The notes: generated by a model not told the origin, from the letters alone. Counted from the stretch's first letter, positions 37,697 through 46,614 are shown. The stretch is DNA of 64,000 nucleotides from Staphylococcus lugdunensis (GCF_002901705.1 NZ_PPPV01000012.1:938782-1002781); one strand, 5' to 3'. Numbers and translations are program-made.

Positions 37697-37838
37697 TCAG
37701 TTGTAACCTCCTATAGTAGTTACGTTTAATATAACAGATATTAAATGAAAACGCTCTATTTTTTAAGCTGAATTTTTTATTAAAAAAGTAAATTTAGTTA
37801 TAATACGATTACGACATTGACTAAAGGAGCGCATCAAT

Positions 37839-38162
37839 ATGGAAAGTATACAAACAACTGAAAATTTTAATAAGATTATTCAAAGTGATCAGCCTGTCAT
37901 CATAAAATTTGAAGCGGGTTGGTGCCCAGATTGTAAAGCAATGGATTTATGGATTGACCCTATAATTGAAAAATACAATGCCTATCAATGGTATTCAGTC
38001 AATCGAGATGAGTTAGAAGATGTTGCTGCAAATCATGATGTAATGGGCATTCCTAGTTTATTAATCTTTAAAAATGGTGAAAAATTAGCACACTTACATT
38101 CAGCAAATGCTAAATCACCCGAACAGGTTGAAACTTTTTTAGCTGAAACATTTCAAGCATAA
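37839..38162 (+). CDS. Thioredoxin-family protein
   Basis: A 107-residue thioredoxin-like protein with the redox motif Cys29-Pro-Asp-Cys32 (AGWCPDCKAMD) and the cis-proline stretch MGIPSLLIF. The active site is of the CPDC type rather than CGPC, as in small thioredoxin-like proteins of staphylococci. The terminator at 38167-38208 serves it and the converging nitroreductase gene. Confidence 0.88.
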   Translation: MESIQTTENFNKIIQSDQPVIIKFEAGWCPDCKAMDLWIDPIIEKYNAYQWYSVNRDELEDVAANHDVMGIPSLLIFKNGEKLAHLHSANAKSPEQVETFLAETFQA

Positions 38163-38166
38163 AGCA

Positions 38167-38208
38167 AAAGCATGAAGTTCCGACATAACCAGTCGTAACT
38201 TCATGCTT
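38167..38208. terminator. Bidirectional terminator
   Basis: AAGCATGAAGTT and AACTTCATGCTT form a 12-bp stem between convergent genes ending at 38162 and 38215. Confidence 0.85.
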
Positions 38209-38214
38209 TATTTA

Positions 38215-38754
38215 TTAGAATTTTTCTATAAGATTTTTGTTTTTACGTTGAACATGTGGCATATCAACTGATAAGTCTGTAAGATATAACAATCCTGCAA
38301 TGGCTTCATCACCAGCGATACCAAAGATTTTACGTACTTTAGGTTCAAAAATATAAGGTGGTGTTTTCCAACAAGTGCCAATTCCTGCTTCGTGTAATAA
38401 TAACATTAAGTTTTGAGCATAAGCACCCAAAGCAAAGAAATTCTCTCTATTTTGACGTTGGCGTGGATCTGTTTTCACAACCAATACCAATATACCGCCT
38501 AAACGCGTTACCGTTTGATAATGATCTTGCTGTTTATCCACACTATCTGGGAATGCATAAGGCGTGATTGCTTCACTCATATCCCCTAGTCTATCCTTTG
38601 TAATGTGAATCATGCGCCAAGGTTCTCGCATGCCATGGTTTGGTGCATCTGCTGCTTGTTCAATCGCTTGATATAATGCTTTATCATCGATTTCGACATC
38701 ATGTTTAAATTTCTTAATACTTCTTCTATTTGCAATCGCTTCTTGTAATTCCAC
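38215..38754 (-). CDS. Nitroreductase-family protein
   Basis: A 179-residue FMN-dependent nitroreductase-like protein: ELQEAIANRRSIKKFK at the start (FMN phosphate-binding Arg-Arg-Ser), ADAPNHGMREPWRM, and GIGTCWKTPPYIF. The GTG at 38754 has GGGAGAG 7 bases upstream, which I prefer to the more distant ATG. The substrate is unknown. Confidence 0.88.
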   Translation of the reverse strand: MELQEAIANRRSIKKFKHDVEIDDKALYQAIEQAADAPNHGMREPWRMIHITKDRLGDMSEAITPYAFPDSVDKQQDHYQTVTRLGGILVLVVKTDPRQRQNRENFFALGAYAQNLMLLLHEAGIGTCWKTPPYIFEPKVRKIFGIAGDEAIAGLLYLTDLSVDMPHVQRKNKNLIEKF

Positions 38755-38816
38755 GACGTATCTCTCCCTTTTTCGTTGATAACTATTATCAATTATATGC
38801 GAGTTTATGAGATTAT

Positions 38817-39548
38817 TCAATTATCGTATTTTTGATAGAAATTGATGATGTCATGTAATTGCGTAACTTGTATTTGACCAGGCGCTTTAGGTGTGTCAAT
38901 ACAGCCATAAGACATTGTACCTCCAAATAGCCCCTGAGCCGTACGGGAAATCACACCAAGTGATGACATCGAAATACCAATGACCTGTTGATCAACTGAT
39001 TGCGCTGTAATCGACAATACATCTAATAATCTTAGTACATCACTTTGATTTTCAGGCATCACTGCTAATTTCAAATAGTCAGCTGGAAATTGACTCATTT
39101 TATAAAAGATAAAATGTAATGCTTCACTCTCCGGTGTATGTTGAAAATTATGATGTGATAAGATAACCGCTTTATGTTGTGCTTTCAAATGTGATATACA
39201 TTGATGATAAATATCAAATGGTAAATGATTATGCCATTCCACATCGACCATATCAATGCCTTGAACTTTAGCCAATCGTTTTAGTAACGCGAGATAATTT
39301 TGCTCATCTAAAACCCCTTGACCCCCTTGTGATTCTGTACGATACGTCACTAAGATTTGAGGTTTGAAAGACAATGTTACCAGTTGTTCCAAATTATCTT
39401 GTAGTAAACGATCTATATCCGTCTGCCATTGATCAATTCTAAGCTCTATAATATCAATAGCATGATGATCACGTTCTATCTTTGCTAATAACGTGTGATC
39501 TAAGCGGCCTTTAGGTGCAATCGTTGCTGCTATGTTTACTTTAGTCAT
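38817..39548 (-). CDS. aroD: AroD, type I 3-dehydroquinate dehydratase
   Basis: A 243-residue shikimate-pathway enzyme that dehydrates 3-dehydroquinate through a Schiff base. His133 (ILSHHNFQ) and Lys160 (ADYLKLAVM) are the catalytic pair at the same numbers as in S. aureus. GGTMSYGCID near the end is the substrate loop. The gene is followed by the nitroreductase gene on the same strand. Confidence 0.96.
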   Translation of the reverse strand: MTKVNIAATIAPKGRLDHTLLAKIERDHHAIDIIELRIDQWQTDIDRLLQDNLEQLVTLSFKPQILVTYRTESQGGQGVLDEQNYLALLKRLAKVQGIDMVDVEWHNHLPFDIYHQCISHLKAQHKAVILSHHNFQHTPESEALHFIFYKMSQFPADYLKLAVMPENQSDVLRLLDVLSITAQSVDQQVIGISMSSLGVISRTAQGLFGGTMSYGCIDTPKAPGQIQVTQLHDIINFYQKYDN

Positions 39549-39690
39549 GGTGATCCCTCACTTTTAAATTCGCTTATTAATTATATTTTAAGTGACAACG
39601 ACTAACTATGACAAATGTTGGTGTTCGATGATTGAAACAAATTGCAGTGGGTATAGCATGAGTACAAATATTTTTAGGAGGTCTTTATTC

Positions 39691-40113
39691 ATGGCAGTAC
39701 AATATGAAACAAAAGCAACAAACGTTGGTGGCCGTAAAGGACACGTTCAAACAGACGATAAAGCGATAAATGTAGATGTATTACCACCTCAACAAGCTGA
39801 TGGGAATGCGACAAATCCAGAACAATTATTTGCTGCTGGATACGCCTCATGCTTTAATGGTGCATTTGATTTAATTTTAAAACAAAATAAAGTAAGAGGT
39901 GCACAACCAGAAGTTACATTAACGGTGCGTTTAGAGGATGATTCAGAGTCAGAAAGTCCGAAATTATCTGTAGACATCCATGCAAAAGTTAAAAATGTAT
40001 TATCTCAAGAAGATGCGGAAAAATATTTACAAGATGCTCACGAATTTTGCCCTTATTCAAAAGCAACACGGGGTAATATCGATGTTGATTTAAGTGTCGA
40101 AGTCGTCGACTAA
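39691..40113 (+). CDS. Ohr/OsmC-family organic hydroperoxide resistance protein
   Basis: A 140-residue thiol peroxidase of the Ohr group. The two reactive cysteines lie in [11 protein letters not shown] and [13 protein letters not shown], and the N-terminal [11 protein letters not shown] block is present. I start at the ATG 39691, which has TAGGAGG upstream; the frame extends further upstream without another site. It reduces organic hydroperoxides with thiol help. Confidence 0.92.
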   Translation: MAVQYETKATNVGGRKGHVQTDDKAINVDVLPPQQADGNATNPEQLFAAGYASCFNGAFDLILKQNKVRGAQPEVTLTVRLEDDSESESPKLSVDIHAKVKNVLSQEDAEKYLQDAHEFCPYSKATRGNIDVDLSVEVVD

Positions 40114-40160
40114 TGATAGTTAACTCATATCATCTAAAAATAAATTTTATGTCTTTTTTA

Positions 40161-40205
40161 TGACGGAATTGATCAGTCAGCAATGGCTGCGATTCCGTCT
40201 TTTCA
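40161..40205 (+). terminator. Terminator after ohr
   Basis: GACGGAAT and ATTCCGTC pair around a loop that itself can fold (CAGTCAGCAATGGCTG), followed by TTTT. The remaining stretch to 40423 has no gene. Confidence 0.8.
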
Positions 40206-40423
40206 TTTCTTAAAATCTCTACGCTCTCATGCGTTTTCCCTAGATTTTAGCACCGTACAAATACGCCACTTTTCTAACAAATTACCATTGTAATAATACC
40301 TTTTTTAAAAAAGAATGAAATAAATATATAAATTTCAAACCTTAGCATATTGCATTGTTAGTTTATTTATTTTATTATCATCTTAATACAAGACTTTATT
40401 TTTTATTAATGGAGGACGCTATG

Positions 40424-40930
40424 AGTGATATTAGAATATTGACGTTGGATGACTTAGCACAATATAAAGCGTTATTAGAAACCGGAGACCATGCCTTTAA
40501 TTGGGATAAAATTTATTTAACTCATATCACTGAAGAAAATTTAAATCTACTATTATCTCCAGATATGACTTATGCTTATATCTTTGGGATGTTTGATCAA
40601 AATGAACTTGTAGCGGCAGCCACATATTATCAAATTCAGTTTGTCGGTAGAGAGCATAAAGCAAACTTTGAAGACCTGTTTGTTAAAGAAAATAACCATG
40701 ATTACAGCAAAGCTTTGATTCGTCATATCTTGCAATATGCCGAAGATCATCAAATTGAAAAAGTTATGACGTCTATTATTTCTAATAACATAAGTGATAA
40801 GATTATGTATAGCTCCATAGGATTTGAGACTTTAGGCTATGAAGAAGATGCCTATAAAATTAACGATGAATATCAAGATGTTCATTGGCTTATTTACCAT
40901 ACTAAACGTGCAAAACAAAAGAATGATTAA
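40424..40930 (+). CDS. GNAT-family acetyltransferase
   Basis: A 168-residue N-acetyltransferase-like protein. It begins MSDIRILTLDDLAQYKALL, with GGAGG 5 bases upstream of the ATG at 40424. DQNELVAAATYYQ forms the central strand, and VMTSIISNNISDKIMYSSIGFETLGYE is the acetyl-CoA-proximal end of the fold. The substrate is unknown. Confidence 0.85.
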   Translation, partial: SDIRILTLDDLAQYKALLETGDHAFNWDKIYLTHITEENLNLLLSPDMTYAYIFGMFDQNELVAAATYYQIQFVGREHKANFEDLFVKENNHDYSKALIRHILQYAEDHQIEKVMTSIISNNISDKIMYSSIGFETLGYEEDAYKINDEYQDVHWLIYHTKRAKQKND

Positions 40931-40946
40931 AAAATGTTTAAAATAA

Positions 40947-40980
40947 AGCTGCTCTAGCGATTTGCTAGTGCAGCTTTAAA
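40947..40980 (+). terminator. Terminator after GNAT gene
   Basis: AAAGCTGC and GCAGCTTT form the base of a hairpin with an AGCGATTTGCT loop that can also pair. Confidence 0.75.
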
Positions 40981-40984
40981 CTGT

Positions 40985-41115
40985 CAACAAGTTCTCCTAC
41001 TTTATTAGCAGTAGCTGACAAGGACTGAAAATACGCTTATATCAAGCTTGTTTCAATCTTAGTCAATCTTGCTAAGGCGAGAATACAAATTCAAAATAAA
41101 TTCTGTCCCACTTTC
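40985..41115. repeat. Dispersed ~150-bp repeat, copy 2 (diverged, reverse)
   Basis: The complement carries AATTTATTTTGAATTTG, GATTGAAACAAGCTTG and the TATAAGCGTATTTTCAGTCC block of the family. It ends next to TTCTGTCCCACTTTC. It is more diverged than the other copies. Confidence 0.65.
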
Positions 41116-41156
41116 TAATTTCTCTAGTAATAATACCTCAACATATTGTTAATTTT

Positions 41157-41741
41157 TCAATTATCATTAATAGGATTTATCACTTCAATAAACTTAAATG
41201 CGCCATCTTTATATGAAAATTTTAAGATATGGCAATTTCCCGCTTCGAAAAACTGCTCGCGTTCAACCCAATAATCTAAAAAGACCCCAATTGTGCTCCC
41301 ATGACTCACTGCTAATGTACATCCTTGGCTATCATGTTCCATCACCTGTGTTAATGTCTCTATCATACGCGTCTGTACTTCTTGTCTTGCCTCACCACCA
41401 AACGGTACAACATAATCTCCATATAGTACACCTGACTGTTTAATTTTGCGTAGTAATTGAATACTCTCCCCTTCAAATAAACCAAAAGACCATTCTTTTA
41501 ATCCTTTAAGTCGCGTATATGGTTGTCCAGGAATTGCATGTTCTAATGTATCCGATGCACGTTCTTGTGTAGATGACACTGCGCTATCAAATTTAATTTG
41601 ATGTTGCGTGAAATAATGACCCGCTGCTTGTGCTTGTTGTACACCTAAGTCAGTTAATGGCGAATCGCTTGAACCTTGGATTCTTCCTTTTAAATTAAAT
41701 AATGTTTGTCCATGTCGCATTAAATATAATATTTTTTCCAT
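41157..41741 (-). CDS. Histidine phosphatase (phosphoglycerate mutase-like)
   Basis: A 194-residue branch-1 histidine phosphatase. The nucleophile lies in LYLMRHGQTLFN, with SSDSPLTDLG and SSTQERASDTLE following, and the second catalytic His in LAVSHGSTIG. Small members of this size are phosphatases with varied substrates and not glycolytic mutases. Confidence 0.9.
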   Translation of the reverse strand: MEKILYLMRHGQTLFNLKGRIQGSSDSPLTDLGVQQAQAAGHYFTQHQIKFDSAVSSTQERASDTLEHAIPGQPYTRLKGLKEWSFGLFEGESIQLLRKIKQSGVLYGDYVVPFGGEARQEVQTRMIETLTQVMEHDSQGCTLAVSHGSTIGVFLDYWVEREQFFEAGNCHILKFSYKDGAFKFIEVINPINDN

Positions 41742-41976
41742 AAAAACACTCCTAACCCTGCAACATATGATGTAATAAAAACCGTCACATCAACGTAACG
41801 GTTTAGGTCTATAGTTTTATTTTATCACGATTCCACATGTATCATTAATTATCTTAGCACTTTATTATCATTGCAGCTTGCTTACTATCACAATAAAAAT
41901 GACTAGGTTGTGTTTGACTTAAATATATACGGGTATAACTTAACATTGGATTTACAATTTCTAAGGAGTGTTTGTG

Positions 41977-42219
41977 ATGACTACTAAAAGTGAATACAAG
42001 TATGTTAATCCTAATAATCTCTCATTAGAATGGGAATGTTTAATTGTTAGCAAGAGTGACATGGTGCTTGACGGTGTACCACATGAACTCATTAGCAGTT
42101 GGATTGATAATGAAATCATCCAACCATATTCCATTAAAGGAAATGAAATTAACTTTAAAACACGGGATGTATGGCAAGCTTTACATGAACAGAATTGGTA
42201 CTACACACAATCAAACTAA
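41977..42219 (+). CDS. Small hypothetical protein
   Basis: An 80-residue protein reading MTTKSEYKYVNPNNLSLEW, with AAGGAG 8 bases upstream of the ATG. It is compact and mixed alpha/beta, with Trp-rich ends (WQALHEQNWYYTQSN). I do not recognise a family. The 3' end overlaps the convergent yozE-like gene by 9 bases. Confidence 0.75.
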   Translation: MTTKSEYKYVNPNNLSLEWECLIVSKSDMVLDGVPHELISSWIDNEIIQPYSIKGNEINFKTRDVWQALHEQNWYYTQSN

Positions 42220-42414
42220 TTTATACAAGCTAATGGCTCTATTAGTGCTTTCAATCAGTTGCTGATTGGCATATTTTGATATCACATATTCGCGAATAAT
42301 TTTGTTATTTTTTTCATCTTTTGGGAATTCGCAATCATTCAAAATATAGTTTGCTAAATAGCCTAATGGTGTATCATCATTACTAAAATCGATGATAAAG
42401 TCATAAAATGTCAT
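42211..42414 (-). CDS. YozE/UPF0346-family protein
   Basis: A 67-residue helical protein of the YozE SAM-like fold: MTFYDFIIDFSNDDTPLGYLA and the YISKYAN-type central helix are typical. It is a small cytoplasmic protein of unknown function in Firmicutes. Its end overlaps the gene at 41977-42219. Confidence 0.88.
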   Translation of the reverse strand: MTFYDFIIDFSNDDTPLGYLANYILNDCEFPKDEKNNKIIREYVISKYANQQLIESTNRAISLYKLV

Positions 42415-42861
42415 CGTTATACCTCCCCTTAATTTCTTTTGATTATTAGGTTTATTAAAACTTACTTTCTTATTTTATTATATCTTAGCAGATTACTAAA
42501 GATTGTGCATGTTATTTTCATACAATTTTAATAGTGTTGTGCGCTTATATCATTGTTCTTAGTAAAGGTGAAAATAATTTCACATCATCAATGGCTTTAC
42601 TAATCCACATATATCGACATTAATCACCTTTAAAAGTATATTTTTTCACAAAATTAATTATATTTTGATAAATGTGTCTAAATTGTGAAATAAAATATTT
42701 CATTGCAATTGCTATGATAGAACGACTATATTTTCAAGAGTGATTCTTTCCATCATTAGTTTAGCTTTGGCTTTTATACATCTTTCTATTAAGTGTTATA
42801 ATGAATTAAAATTAATCATAGAATAATGTATAAAGTTAATTGTCTATAGGAGGTGGCTAAG
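42415..42861. other. AT-rich intergenic region
   Basis: No gene is visible in about 450 bases. A TATAAT at 42797-42802 could be the -10 box for the membrane gene at 42862, without a good -35 partner. Nothing else stands out. Confidence 0.4.
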
Positions 42862-43050
42862 ATGAGCACACATTTAACAATTTTATTATGGTTAGGCATC
42901 ATTTTTGTCGTTGCTGCATCTTTGATACTATTTAAATTGCTTCGAACAAAAGCTGGTTCAAAAAAAGAATCATATCTTGGCTTTACAGTGGTGTTCTATA
43001 TATTTGGTATTGCACTTCTCATATATGTTTTAATATTTGGCGTATTATAG
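42862..43050 (+). CDS. Small two-helix membrane protein
   Basis: A 62-residue protein beginning MSTHLTILLWLGIIFVV, with two membrane helices separated by LLRTKAGSKKESYLG. AGGAGG lies 8 bases before the ATG at 42862. The family is unknown to me. It is followed by a terminator. Confidence 0.75.
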   Translation: MSTHLTILLWLGIIFVVAASLILFKLLRTKAGSKKESYLGFTVVFYIFGIALLIYVLIFGVL

Positions 43051-43099
43051 AAGCTCTATTGTATGAACAAAACAAACTGGGACATCATTCCAAAAATAA

Positions 43100-43143
43100 T
43101 AGCACAAAGATGGTTTGAAATAAGTCATCTTTGTGCTTCTTTA
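43100..43143 (+). terminator. Terminator
   Basis: AGCACAAAGATG and CATCTTTGTGCT form a 12-bp stem followed by TCTTTAT. Confidence 0.85.
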
Positions 43144-43149
43144 TATATT

Positions 43150-43245
43150 TAAGCTCGCTTGTTTAGAAGACAGCTTAACCACCCCAGCTTGTTTTGTTAA
43201 AAAACTATTTTAGCCAGTTATTCTGTGCTTGGGGGCCCGTCGATT
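43150..43245. repeat. STAR-like element, diverged
   Basis: This stretch has the same plan as 22016-22130: CTCGCTTGTTTAGAAGACAG, CCACCCCAGCTTGTTTTG, and an end in CTTGGGGGCCCG. It lies between the small membrane protein and the YiiX-like gene. Confidence 0.65.
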
Positions 43246-43295
43246 GTTTGCTATAATTGGGTAAACTATTAGATAGATAGAAGGTGTTTGTTGAG

Positions 43296-43859
43296 TTGGT
43301 TTTAAGAAGATTAAATATATTTATTATTGTTGGTGTTATTTTGTTTTTTGTCAGCTTAATACCAGCTACTGAGACTCAAAACACTCGTATACACAATAAA
43401 GATTTCAAGCTGCAGCCAGGCGATATTATTTTAACAAAAGGTCCTGTTTTATTCGGCTTTTTTGGACATTCAAGTATTGCCATAGACCATGATACTGTAC
43501 TCCAGATTGAAGGACCTGGTGACAAACCAATTGTGGAATCTTTTGAATCATTTAAACATCGGTTTGGCGACGGAAAAAATGACTGGATAAAGGTTTATCG
43601 TAGTGTTAAACCAGGCGCTGGTATCAAAGCAGCACAATGGGCAAAAGCGCATTACAAAGACAGCGATAAAACCTATCTCGTAACATTAAACTTGAAGAGT
43701 GAAAATTATACATATTGTACCAAAATTATCTATCAAGCTTATAAATATGGTGTTAGTGACAATGCAATTAATGACCAAGGCTTAAAAATTATTTCCCCTT
43801 ATGCACTTGTAGACAATTTTTCCAAAGACTATCGCTTGAAACTCGTTTATGATTATTAA
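43296..43859 (+). CDS. YiiX/YycO-like permuted NlpC/P60 amidase
   Basis: A 187-residue protein with an N-terminal membrane helix (about 7-25) and a papain-like domain. The order is that of permuted NlpC/P60 enzymes: LQPGDIILTKG, then His in FFGHSSIAI, and Cys near the end in YTYCTKIIYQAY. Such proteins cleave amide bonds in wall or lipid substrates. The TTG at 43296 lies 9 bases after AAGGTG and is the best start; the in-frame GTG at 43284 overlaps that site. Confidence 0.75.
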   Translation: MVLRRLNIFIIVGVILFFVSLIPATETQNTRIHNKDFKLQPGDIILTKGPVLFGFFGHSSIAIDHDTVLQIEGPGDKPIVESFESFKHRFGDGKNDWIKVYRSVKPGAGIKAAQWAKAHYKDSDKTYLVTLNLKSENYTYCTKIIYQAYKYGVSDNAINDQGLKIISPYALVDNFSKDYRLKLVYDY

Positions 43860-44055
43860 AAAATATAAAGGCATATTTTTAGTGATATAATGGCGATACA
43901 TTAAAGCTAGTTTGCAGTATTCATATGCTTTACATAATCATATACATTAAATTAACGTTCAAGATATCACTCCTATATTACCCGTATATATCTTGTATTT
44001 AAGTTCTTTTTCTTTTAATATATATTTACATTTTACATATAAAACATCCGAAAAA

Positions 44056-44158
44056 TGGATGAAAAAAGCTTGATATAAGCGTATTTTCAATCCAGTCAAC
44101 TACTGCCAATATATATCGTTCATAGCCTAAAATATAATGATGTGCCAAACTGTCTCTG
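44056..44158. repeat. Dispersed ~150-bp repeat, copy 3 (partial)
   Basis: It holds AAAAAGCTTGATATAAGCG, TTTTCAATCCAGTCAACTAC and AGCCTAAAATATAATGATGT, but lacks the first hairpin. It is fused to the STAR array that follows. The gap 43860-44338 holds only these repeats. Confidence 0.75.
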
Positions 44159-44340
44159 TTGGGCCCACCCCAACTTGCTGTGCTTGACGAAATGCGCTTC
44201 GCATTTCTCTCTGTTGGGGCCCCCACCCCAACTTGCGTTGTTTGTTGAAGTGCTTGGCGCATTCCTTTTTGTTGGGGCCCCCACCCCAACTTGCGTTGTT
44301 CGTTGAAATGCTTGGCGCATTCCTTTTTGTTGGGGCCCCT
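44155..44340. repeat. STAR element array, three units
   Basis: Three tandem units of about 58-60 bases each end in TTGTTGGGGCCCC and continue CACCCCAACTTGCGTTG. Units 2 and 3 are nearly identical; unit 1 has a GAAATGCGCTTCGCATTTC palindrome. This is the STAR consensus of S. aureus and S. lugdunensis. Confidence 0.88.
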
Positions 44341-44578
44341 ATTCTAGTTTGTATAGGTTGATGTGGGTGTTTTTTGTGTCTTTTAGGTCGATATAGGTGA
44401 TGGATGTGAATGGTATGATTCGTGTGGTTTGGGGCATGGGATAGATGATGACTTCGTTTTGGTAGTCGATGTTTATGTCGTTTTCTAGGGTGATTCTTTT
44501 GGCTCCTACGACAATAGTAATGGGGTGAAAATCTTCGTTTTGGAAGTATTTTCTTAATAGATCTTTATTCATAATCAT
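44339..44578 (-). CDS. Small hypothetical protein
   Basis: A 79-residue protein with stretches such as MNKDLLRKYFQNEDFHPITIVV, KRITLENDINI and PFTSITYIDL: beta-rich and possibly a PH- or Sm-like barrel, which I cannot verify. The ATG at 44578 has AAGG 5 bases upstream. The stop codon abuts the STAR array. The sense strand is rich in A and C compared with its neighbours. Confidence 0.6.
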   Translation of the reverse strand: MIMNKDLLRKYFQNEDFHPITIVVGAKRITLENDINIDYQNEVIIYPMPQTTRIIPFTSITYIDLKDTKNTHINLYKLE

Positions 44579-44778
44579 CACGTCCTTCACTTATTTTCTA
44601 TCCTTTTTTTGTAAAGTTTGGATGAATTTTATGTATTATATGCGTTAATCTTTAAATTTATTTAATTTTTTTAGCATTTATAATGCTTTAAAGCCGCAAA
44701 TGCTTTATATTTAAATTGTTTTCAATTATACTTTCTAAAGTTTAAGTTTTATATTATTTTTTACTAAAAGGAGTTTTT

Positions 44779-45519
44779 ATGCAACGACACTGGAATAAAA
44801 AATATTATTATGCCTTGGTTATTGGCCTTATTGTAACAATTATCGCCCTTTTTAGTGCGATTTATTTTACGCGTCAAAATGCCGTTAACCAAACCTCAGA
44901 TACCTACAAAGATTTTAATGACTTAAAGCATCACACGACACAAAACAAAGACTGGAAAATTAGCACTAAGCATGTGAAAAACGATAATATTTTAATCACT
45001 GCCATACATGGTGGTGGGATTGAACCTGGATCGACTGAAATTGCTCGCCGCATTGCTAATATAGGGAAGTATGATTTTTATAGTTTTCAAGGATTATTAC
45101 CTGCAGATAATCAACGTTTACATATTACTTCAACCAATTATGATGAACCTCAATTAATGAATATGCTAGCAGCTACAAAAGAAACGATATCGGTTCATGG
45201 CTTTAATGGTGAAGATCCACTTATTTACATCGGTGGAAAAGACAAATATATGGCCAAAGCGATTCGCACTGAACTGCGCAAAGCTGGCTTTACTATTAAG
45301 TCTAGCCCTAAAGGAATTGAAGCAATGTCGGAAGATAATTTTGTTAATCAAAATGGCACTGATTCAGGTGTGCAATTGGAGTTAACTACGAAACAACGTC
45401 AACTCTTTTTTAAAGACTTGAAACTAGATAAAACAACACGTAATAACAGTGATAATTACACGCATACTTTTTATAAATTTGCGAAAGCTGTTCATAAAGG
45501 GATAGAAAAAGCAAAATAA
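44779..45519 (+). CDS. Membrane-anchored poly-gamma-glutamate hydrolase-like protein
   Basis: A 246-residue protein with a single N-terminal membrane helix (about 9-30) and an extracellular domain of the poly-gamma-glutamate hydrolase (phage PghP/YmaC-like, DUF867) family. AIHGGGIEPGSTEIA carries the zinc-binding His/Glu, SVHGFNGEDPL follows, and VQLELTTKQR is the later Glu. The family cuts gamma-glutamyl polymers or related wall peptides. The real substrate here is uncertain. AAAAGGAG precedes the ATG. Confidence 0.8.
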   Translation: MQRHWNKKYYYALVIGLIVTIIALFSAIYFTRQNAVNQTSDTYKDFNDLKHHTTQNKDWKISTKHVKNDNILITAIHGGGIEPGSTEIARRIANIGKYDFYSFQGLLPADNQRLHITSTNYDEPQLMNMLAATKETISVHGFNGEDPLIYIGGKDKYMAKAIRTELRKAGFTIKSSPKGIEAMSEDNFVNQNGTDSGVQLELTTKQRQLFFKDLKLDKTTRNNSDNYTHTFYKFAKAVHKGIEKAK

Positions 45520-45609
45520 GACATTTTTATTACAATATGCCGTTCAAAACATTTCCTGACTATATAGAGGGTATTTATAGGTATATGATGTTTTTTAGGA
45601 GGCATATTT

Positions 45610-45894
45610 ATGGATGAATTAACGCAAGAACAAAAATATACCATTGCAAAGTTTTACAAACTTTACATGGAACGCTCAAATGCTGGTCAACCTGAGGATA
45701 AAGCAAACGACTTTAAAGATTCTGTATCAGCACAAGACACCTATTTTTGTGATAGAGATTATCATGATTTTGTTGAAAATTGTAAGGTGCTCATTAATAA
45801 TGGTTATATTAATGGTGATGTGTCAGGGGATCGCATCAATCATATAAGTGTAACGACTAAAACTTTTGTAGAATTTGAACAAAGTTTTAGTTAA
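45610..45894 (+). CDS. Small hypothetical protein
   Basis: A 94-residue acidic protein beginning MDELTQEQKYTIAKFYKLY. The helical N-terminus and the VLINNGYINGDVSGDRINHI stretch recall a winged-helix end with a strand, but there is no clear DNA-binding feature. AGGAGG precedes the ATG. It may be co-transcribed with the next gene 36 bases later. Confidence 0.7.
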   Translation: MDELTQEQKYTIAKFYKLYMERSNAGQPEDKANDFKDSVSAQDTYFCDRDYHDFVENCKVLINNGYINGDVSGDRINHISVTTKTFVEFEQSFS

Positions 45895-45930
45895 TATATA
45901 GAACTATACGATAATGAAAAAGGTGATAAC

Positions 45931-46149
45931 ATGCCAGCATGGGATATTCATATTCAATCTAAACGCAACATCGCTGTTCAAGAATTTGAACAAAGCCTTT
46001 CAGTTATAGAGCCAATTGATGATAGTAGTTTTCAAATATTAGCAGAAATTGACTTAAAAGGTGAAACGCCCACTACATATCTTTTCGATGATACGTTGGT
46101 GATTGATATACAATCAGAAACTACAGAAATAAAAATCTTTGATAAATAG
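45931..46149 (+). CDS. Small hypothetical protein
   Basis: A 72-residue acidic protein reading MPAWDIHIQSKRNIAVQEFE, largely beta-strand. AAAGGTG lies before the ATG. It is probably in one transcript with 45610-45894 and is followed by a terminator. The family is unknown to me. Confidence 0.7.
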   Translation: MPAWDIHIQSKRNIAVQEFEQSLSVIEPIDDSSFQILAEIDLKGETPTTYLFDDTLVIDIQSETTEIKIFDK

Positions 46150-46162
46150 TAATCATATGTTT

Positions 46163-46197
46163 TGCGAGGCGCATAAACTTGCCTCGTAATATTTTTA
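46163..46197 (+). terminator. Terminator
   Basis: CGAGGC and GCCTCG form the stem, followed by TAATATTTTTATT. Confidence 0.75.
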
Positions 46198-46247
46198 TTG
46201 TTATAGTATATTTATTATACTGAATATACTATTGAAAGGGTGATTTT

Positions 46248-46604
46248 TTGAAATTTGGCCTTCTTCTAATTCGTGTCATGTTAGGCATTACATTCACTGT
46301 TCATGGTGCTCAAAAAGCAATCGGTGGTTTTCACGAGCCTATGACAATGATGTCTAATATGGGCTTCCCTGCATTTGTCGGCATTTTATTAGGCCTCTTT
46401 GAACTTGTTGGTGGTATCATGATGATTGTCGGTCTATTAACTAATTACATCGCTATTGGCTTCATAGTCATTATGCTTGGTGCACTGTTCACGGTTCACT
46501 TACCGCAAGGCTATATGGCTTCAGAACTCCCTCTTTTATTATTAGTTATGAGTATAGCTATAGCCGTTAGCTATCAATGGAAAAAATTATTTCAACCATA
46601 TTAA
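46248..46604 (+). CDS. DoxX-family membrane protein
   Basis: A 118-residue four-helix membrane protein of the DoxX/YphA type: FGLLLIRVMLGITFTVHGAQK and FVGILLGLFELVGGIMMIVG are the family stretches. The start is TTG at 46248, 5 bases after AAAGGGTG. Relatives act in redox or sulfur-compound metabolism, but the role of this one is unknown. Confidence 0.88.
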   Translation: MKFGLLLIRVMLGITFTVHGAQKAIGGFHEPMTMMSNMGFPAFVGILLGLFELVGGIMMIVGLLTNYIAIGFIVIMLGALFTVHLPQGYMASELPLLLLVMSIAIAVSYQWKKLFQPY

Positions 46605-46614
46605 TATTTATAAC

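Noticed and set aside
41779-41805. AACCG...CGGTT hairpin upstream of the phosphatase gene as a terminator
   Set aside because: It lies upstream of both flanking divergent genes and ends no transcript I can identify.
44026-44320. Two overlapping minus-strand open frames through the STAR array
   Set aside because: They translate the repeat units (GWGPQQKGM, VGVGAPTERN type runs) and have no ribosome site; the frames exist only because the repeat lacks stops.
44155-44340. CRISPR array
   Set aside because: Units are about 58-60 bases and contiguous with no unique spacers, and there are no cas genes; the consensus is that of STAR elements.
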